Assembly: GCF_026226615.1 (NCBI RefSeq) | Contig: NZ_JAJAPB010000001.1 | Coordinates: forward strand, 310,001 to 374,000 | Direction of reading: 5' to 3' | DNA from: Geovibrio ferrireducens | GTDB taxonomy: Bacteria > Chrysiogenota > Deferribacteres > Deferribacterales > Geovibrionaceae | DNA: 64,000 bases | Part shown: positions 60,401 through 64,000 of the stretch, in pieces | Layout: the number at the start of each line of letters is the position of its first letter | Position numbering within the stretch: position 1 is the stretch's first letter | Notes under the pieces: generated by a model | What the model saw: only the letters and a program-made list of their open reading frames with translations | Databases searched by the model: none | Told to the model about the DNA's origin: nothing | Made by a program: the position numbers and the translations under genes

Positions 60401-62308
60401 ATGAAAAAACTTATAATAGTCTGTCTTATGATGCTTTTCAGCTTCGGCGCCGCACAGGCTGCGGAGAAGTCATCCTGCATCACATGTCACGGAAGCAAGG
60501 CGGAGATGGAAAAACTCGGCTACCCACAGCTTTATCTCGACCCTGCTGAGGTTGAAAAGGAAGTTAACATGGGCGAAGTCGCCTGTGAGGACTGTCACCT
60601 CGGTAATCCCGCCGGAATGACTGCGGAAGAGGCGCACAAAGGAATGCCCCGTCCCTTTTATGCGGCTGTGGGCAAAAACCACAAGTATCAGGCAGTCGGC
60701 AGGGACATCACAAATTACGACCCCATTCAGCCTCAGGGAAAAGTTCCCTTCGCATACCTTATGAGAAAGCCTGATCCCGAAAAAGCCAAAGCTCAGGGAA
60801 TTGCTGTTCTCGCACAGCTTTTCTACCATGACCACGATCCCGAAACCATGGCATATGACCCCTCAATTGCGGAAAAAACCTGCGGAAAATGCCACGAGAA
60901 TGAGGTTAAAGAATACAATGTCTCCAGCATGGGTCAGAACAGATACCAGAGAGGGTACAAAAAATTCAGCGATCTGAAACCCGGCCCCCAGAACTGCGGA
61001 GCATGGTTCGGTGACAACCATGAGGCTATCAGCGGCGAACTTGCCGTGGAATACCCGAAGGCGCACAACGACGGCTCAGCCAGAAACTGCAACCAGTGCC
61101 ACGCAAGCTGTAATGACTGCCACTATCAGGGATATAAGGCATCAAACGCCCGCCACACCTTCAAAAAAGATCCCGAACCCCTTTCATGCTACGGAAACGG
61201 CAAAGGCACAATCTGCCATGCCGGCCCCATGGACAGGAGAAGAGGCGCAGGCTACATGAGGGGCGCGTTTGCTTTTCCCGTGAATGAGCTTCCGGATGAT
61301 GTGCACATGGCAAACGGAGTTACCTGCAACGACTGCCACAAGATGGAAAACCATAGCTACGGCCACCTGAGCTCCCAGTCCGCCCGCGAATCCTGCAAAA
61401 ACTGCCATGAGGATATTTATCAGGCCGCTCTTGAAAGCGAGGATCACGGCAATGTGGACTGCACATCCTGCCACATTCAGTCTGTAGGCGCATACCAGTT
61501 CACCTTCTGGGGCCCCGGCAAGCAGGAAGGGCAGGTGAAGGCGCTGACCAAACATAAAGAATATTACGGCACAAGAAGCATGCCCACGCTTGTGAAACAC
61601 CCCGAAAGAGGCGTGTGGATACCCATGAAGCCCTATCCTATGGCTGTATTGAACATCAAAGAGGATGTGAAAAAGGTGAATAAACTTATCCTCCGCGAGA
61701 TAGAGCCCATGACTGTCAAAGGCAATGCGAAAATAGGCGAGAAGGATTTTACGGTCGAGAGGAAGCCGGACGAAGTGAACGATATGTACATTATGAACGG
61801 CACATCCAAGCTGAAAAAGAACAGCAAGATGCTTGCATGGATTCAGATGGACAAAATGAGCCACTCCATAGGCAAGGCAAGGAACTGCGAATCCTGCCAC
61901 TCATCACATGACCAGATAGCTACCTCATGGTGGACTTATGACAACATGAACGATGTGAAGAAAACCTTTAACGGAAGCTACACCATCAAGGCAACAAAGA
62001 AAGGCCTGTTTTTCACCGACTGGAAGAACGAAACCCCGGTCACTGTTGATGAGCGCGATGTTGAGGATTTCATGCCCTTCGTAAATTCCGGCAATGTGTG
62101 GGATGTTAAAGGGATTGATATGTCAATTCCGTTTGATGACAAGAAATACGCAGACGCACTTGGCGACTACAACCTTCTTTATGCGAAGCTCCACAGGCTT
62201 GAGCTTGCCAATAAGAACGACAAGGAGAAGCTGGAGAAGGTTAAGCTTGCCAGAAAGATCCTTCCGCACAACCCCAAAAAAGCCGCAGAGATGATCAGCG
62301 GGCTTTAG
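60401..62308 (+). CDS. Multihaem cytochrome c (nine CXXCH plus one possible CX8CH)
   Basis: This is a 635-residue secreted protein. The signal peptide is MKKLIIVCLMMLFSFGAAQA. It has nine CXXCH sites: CITCH, CEDCH, CGKCH, CNQCH, CNDCH, CNDCH, CKNCH, CTSCH and CESCH. In addition C-YGNGKGTI-CH (eight residues between the cysteines) is a possible non-canonical haem site. A lysine-rich C-terminal helix region follows (KLHRLELANKNDKEKLEKVKLARKIL). I set the start at 60401 after CACGGAGG. It is expressed from a sigma-54 promoter. I cannot name the reaction. Confidence 0.88.
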   Translation: MKKLIIVCLMMLFSFGAAQAAEKSSCITCHGSKAEMEKLGYPQLYLDPAEVEKEVNMGEVACEDCHLGNPAGMTAEEAHKGMPRPFYAAVGKNHKYQAVGRDITNYDPIQPQGKVPFAYLMRKPDPEKAKAQGIAVLAQLFYHDHDPETMAYDPSIAEKTCGKCHENEVKEYNVSSMGQNRYQRGYKKFSDLKPGPQNCGAWFGDNHEAISGELAVEYPKAHNDGSARNCNQCHASCNDCHYQGYKASNARHTFKKDPEPLSCYGNGKGTICHAGPMDRRRGAGYMRGAFAFPVNELPDDVHMANGVTCNDCHKMENHSYGHLSSQSARESCKNCHEDIYQAALESEDHGNVDCTSCHIQSVGAYQFTFWGPGKQEGQVKALTKHKEYYGTRSMPTLVKHPERGVWIPMKPYPMAVLNIKEDVKKVNKLILREIEPMTVKGNAKIGEKDFTVERKPDEVNDMYIMNGTSKLKKNSKMLAWIQMDKMSHSIGKARNCESCHSSHDQIATSWWTYDNMNDVKKTFNGSYTIKATKKGLFFTDWKNETPVTVDERDVEDFMPFVNSGNVWDVKGIDMSIPFDDKKYADALGDYNLLYAKLHRLELANKNDKEKLEKVKLARKILPHNPKKAAEMISGL

Positions 62309-62336
62309 TACCATAAATCTGATAACGCAGGTAGAA

Positions 62337-62367
62337 ACGCCCCCTGAAAAGGGGGCGTTATTTGTTT
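62337..62367 (+). terminator. Terminator of the multihaem cytochrome gene
   Basis: AACGCCCCC and GGGGGCGTT around TGAAAA, followed by ATTTGTTT. Confidence 0.85.
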
Positions 62368-62381
62368 CAGATAAACCTGAA

Positions 62382-62418
62382 CGAAAAAAGCCCGACTCCG
62401 TGAGGAATCGGGCTTTTC
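62382..62418. terminator. Terminator of tRNA-Asn (minus strand), probably bidirectional
   Basis: AAAAGCCCGA and TCGGGCTTTT arms with a small inner loop. On the minus strand six T follow the stem, seven bases after the tRNA. Confidence 0.85.
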
Positions 62419-62424
62419 TGTAAG

Positions 62425-62497
62425 CTCCCTGAGCAAGACTCGAACTTGCAACCTAATGATTAACAGTCATTTGCTCTGCCGGTTGAGCTATCAGGGA
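62425..62497 (-). tRNA. tRNA-Asn (anticodon GTT)
   Basis: Minus-strand cloverleaf of 73 nt. The acceptor is TCCCTGA/TCAGGGA with discriminator G, the D stem GCTC/GAGC, the anticodon stem AATGA/TCATT with loop CTGTTAA, and the T stem GCAAG/CTTGC with TTCGAGT loop. CCA is not encoded. The anticodon GTT reads Asn codons AAC and AAT. It has its own promoter and terminator. Confidence 0.97.
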
Positions 62498-62528
62498 ATT
62501 ATAACCGTCACAACCGTAACGAGAGACG

Positions 62529-62557
62529 AATATAACAACAGCGGATTTGTTTGTCAA
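62529..62557 (-). promoter_or_regulatory. Sigma-70 promoter of tRNA-Asn
   Basis: Minus strand: TTGACA (62557-62552), a 17-bp spacer, then TATATT (62534-62529). It lies 31 bp before the tRNA. Confidence 0.82.
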
Positions 62558-62604
62558 TATGATTTGTCAAAAAAATATCTGCGATTATATCTTATTGTCA
62601 CGGT

Positions 62605-63114
62605 TTATTTTTCCAGAGAAAACTCCATCATGTCAAACCAGAAACCATCCTGCTGGATGAACTGGATTTCGGCCTGAAGAATGTCATAATGCTTCTGCTC
62701 GACAGCGGCAAGGTCGGTGAAGAGCTTTTTCGCCTGGAGGTTGTCTGTTTTCTGAGCCTGATCAAGGTAGAAGAGGCGCGCTTTTTCCTCATGTGCAAGG
62801 GCAATTTTCAGCGCGTCCAGATCGCCCACATCAGCCTTATCCATCTTCTGAAGGCTGGCATCAGCAACCTTGGGCATAAACTTGTCCAGCCTTGCCTTCG
62901 GCACATCCACCGTCTGGTAGACTTCGCCTTTCAGCATGCGTTCCATAAACTTGTTGATGAGCTCCATATGGTCGATTTCGTCCATGGCAAGCTGGATAAG
63001 AATATTCTTGCCGCCTGCAACCTGTGTTTGTTTGGCGAAGCTGAGATAGGACCTCATCCCCTCCACCTCTGCGTCGTGTGCCGTCTTTAGTGCTTGAAGT
63101 AGTTCAAGATTCAT
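62605..63114 (-). CDS. Ferritin-like di-iron protein (rubrerythrin/bacterioferritin family)
   Basis: This 169-residue four-helix bundle carries the expected iron-ligand pattern. An early Glu lies in HDAEVEGMRSYLSFAKQ. ExxH is in MDEIDHMELINKFM, a Glu in ALAHEEKARLFYLDQAQ, and ExxH in AAVEQKHYDILQAEI. There is no rubredoxin Cys4 tail, so it is not a full rubrerythrin. Peroxide detoxification or iron storage is probable. GGAGGATCC precedes the ATG. It lies upstream of tRNA-Asn and is divergent from an aminotransferase. Confidence 0.88.
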   Translation of the reverse strand: MNLELLQALKTAHDAEVEGMRSYLSFAKQTQVAGGKNILIQLAMDEIDHMELINKFMERMLKGEVYQTVDVPKARLDKFMPKVADASLQKMDKADVGDLDALKIALAHEEKARLFYLDQAQKTDNLQAKKLFTDLAAVEQKHYDILQAEIQFIQQDGFWFDMMEFSLEK

Positions 63115-63144
63115 CCGGATCCTCCGTAGGTGATAGTGTTATGC

Positions 63145-63184
63145 TTATACACAGTATAATATTCTTCTTTAAAATTGTGTATAA
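63145..63184. promoter_or_regulatory. Inverted pair of TTATACACA 9-mers between divergent genes
   Basis: TTATACACA (63145-63153) and its reverse complement TGTGTATAA (63176-63184), with 22 bp between. Each fits the DnaA-box consensus TTATNCACA; alternatively this is an operator for the ferritin-like gene or the aminotransferase. The -10-like TATACT of the ferritin-like gene lies between them. Confidence 0.5.
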
Positions 63185-63244
63185 TTTTTGTATATTCGCA
63201 ACTGTTAAAACCACCCGTAGCATGCGTTAATTGGAGGCAATATA

Positions 63245-64000
63245 ATGAACGCTCTCGCAAAAGAACTTAACGAGATTATAGCCGGAGTAAACCCAGCCGT
63301 TTACGAAATGCTTTCCGACCTCGGAAAGAACATTTACATGCCCAAAGGCATTATCACTCAGTCGGCAGAGGCTAAGGAAAAGGCTCATAAGTTTAACGCT
63401 ACCATAGGTATAGCAATGGAGAAGGGCGAACCCATGTACCTCCAGTGCATCTATGACCATCTCAAAGGGCTCCCCGCTAAGGATGTTTTCACCTATGCGC
63501 CCTCTTCAGGCAAGCCTGAACTGAGAACGAGATGGAGAAAGAAAATATACGATGAAAACCCCTCTCTCGCAGGGAAAAATATAGGTTCGCCCGTTGTTAC
63601 AAACGCGCTTACCCACGGCCTTAACGTTGTTGCGGACATGTTTCTTGATAAAGGGGACTATGTTGTTCTCCCCTCTATGTTCTGGGGCAACTACAGGCTG
63701 ACATTCTCCGTTATCAACGGCGCAGAAATCGCCACTTATGAAACCTTCACTGAGAAAGGCGGGTTTAATGTTCAGGCTCTGCTTTCCAAGGTTGAGGAAT
63801 GCGGCAAAATAAAAGGGAAGGCTGTTGTTATCCTCAACTTCCCCAACAACCCCTCAGGCTACACACCCGTGCCCGCTGAGGCAAAAGCAATAGCGGACGG
63901 CCTCACAGCCATCGCCGAGAAAGGCATCAAGCTTGTTGTGGTCACTGACGATGCTTACTTCACACTTTTCTATGAGGACAGCATAACAGAATCTATCTAC
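63245..64000 (+). CDS. Class I/II aminotransferase, N-terminal part (cut by window edge)
   Basis: The open frame from the ATG at 63245 (GGAGG 8 bp upstream) runs to the window end, giving 252 residues. It has the fold-type I PLP enzyme pattern: YAPSSGKPELRTRWRKKI, VVTNALTHGLNVVADMFLDKGDYVVLPSMFWGNYRL, LNFPNNPSGYTPVPAEA and VVVTDDAYF (the Asp that binds the PLP pyridine nitrogen). The PLP-Lys lies beyond the edge. The N-terminus (MNALAKELNEIIAGVNPAVYEML) is like a group annotated as aromatic or aspartate-type aminotransferases. The substrate is not assignable. Confidence 0.88.
   Translation, partial: MNALAKELNEIIAGVNPAVYEMLSDLGKNIYMPKGIITQSAEAKEKAHKFNATIGIAMEKGEPMYLQCIYDHLKGLPAKDVFTYAPSSGKPELRTRWRKKIYDENPSLAGKNIGSPVVTNALTHGLNVVADMFLDKGDYVVLPSMFWGNYRLTFSVINGAEIATYETFTEKGGFNVQALLSKVEECGKIKGKAVVILNFPNNPSGYTPVPAEAKAIADGLTAIAEKGIKLVVVTDDAYFTLFYEDSITESIY

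Noticed and set aside
1-64000. CRISPR arrays, insertion sequences, prophage or integrase genes
   Set aside because: No regularly spaced direct repeats, transposase or integrase signatures were seen on either strand; the only repeated elements are short intergenic hairpins.

Overview
The window is a stretch of gene-dense bacterial chromosome of roughly 48-50% G+C, read by eye. No rRNA, insertion sequence, prophage or CRISPR array is visible. The gene content points to a Gram-negative anaerobe with multihaem cytochromes: an outer-membrane assembly lipoprotein, TonB and a TonB-dependent receptor, two RND pumps, two large c-type cytochromes, FeoA/Fur and many two-component proteins. A Deferribacterota member (Geovibrio / Denitrovibrio / Seleniivibrio-like) is my best guess. 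That placement is inference from gene content and style and was not computed.

Layout. 1-2.7 kb (-): gyrB (5' part), recF and dnaN, with no dnaA beside dnaN. 3-3.9 kb: a protein made of two Sm/Hfq domains in one chain, followed by a lone receiver. 3.9-5.7 kb (-): a ferredoxin-domain protein with a Glu-rich linker. 5.9-14.4 kb (+): housekeeping genes ribF, rimO, bamD-like, serS, rsmI-like, ybaB, recR, rng and rlmE. 14.4-21.3 kb: small redox enzymes, a DUF134 regulator, an ADP-ribosylglycohydrolase next to a degenerate PEP-synthase-like protein, class II aldolase and a small membrane protein. 21.4-24.9 kb (-): a FecR / TPR-barrel pair and lgt. 25.2-26.9 kb (+): rpsB-tsf. 27.1-35.6 kb (-): a PerM-type permease, an AraC-Ogt fusion, and an ArsR-controlled RND efflux operon. 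35.8-44.7 kb (+): phosphorelay fragments (lone Hpt; sensor-receiver-Hpt), a TIGR01777 SDR, an unknown membrane protein and a second RND pair. 44.8-48.5 kb: MocR regulator with DUF2917, FeoA plus a Cys-rich membrane protein, Fur and MntP.

The two most interesting parts are at 48.5-52.9 kb and 53.0-62.3 kb. In the first, a perfect 12-bp inverted repeat of the ModE (molybdate/tungstate regulator) type overlaps the promoter of a three-gene operon: a TonB-dependent receptor, a large membrane protein fused to a THEP1-like P-loop NTPase, and a dedicated TonB. I propose a metal-oxyanion import system built on an ECF-like fusion. In the second, two divergent two-component systems each lead to a multihaem cytochrome c gene. 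One branch has a near-consensus sigma-54 promoter with tandem TTGCAA/TTGCAT palindromes about 120 bp upstream, matching its NtrC-type regulator. A small A+T-rich, foreign-looking gene sits between that regulator and its likely target.

The window ends with tRNA-Asn, a ferritin-like di-iron protein and the 5' part of a class I aminotransferase gene.
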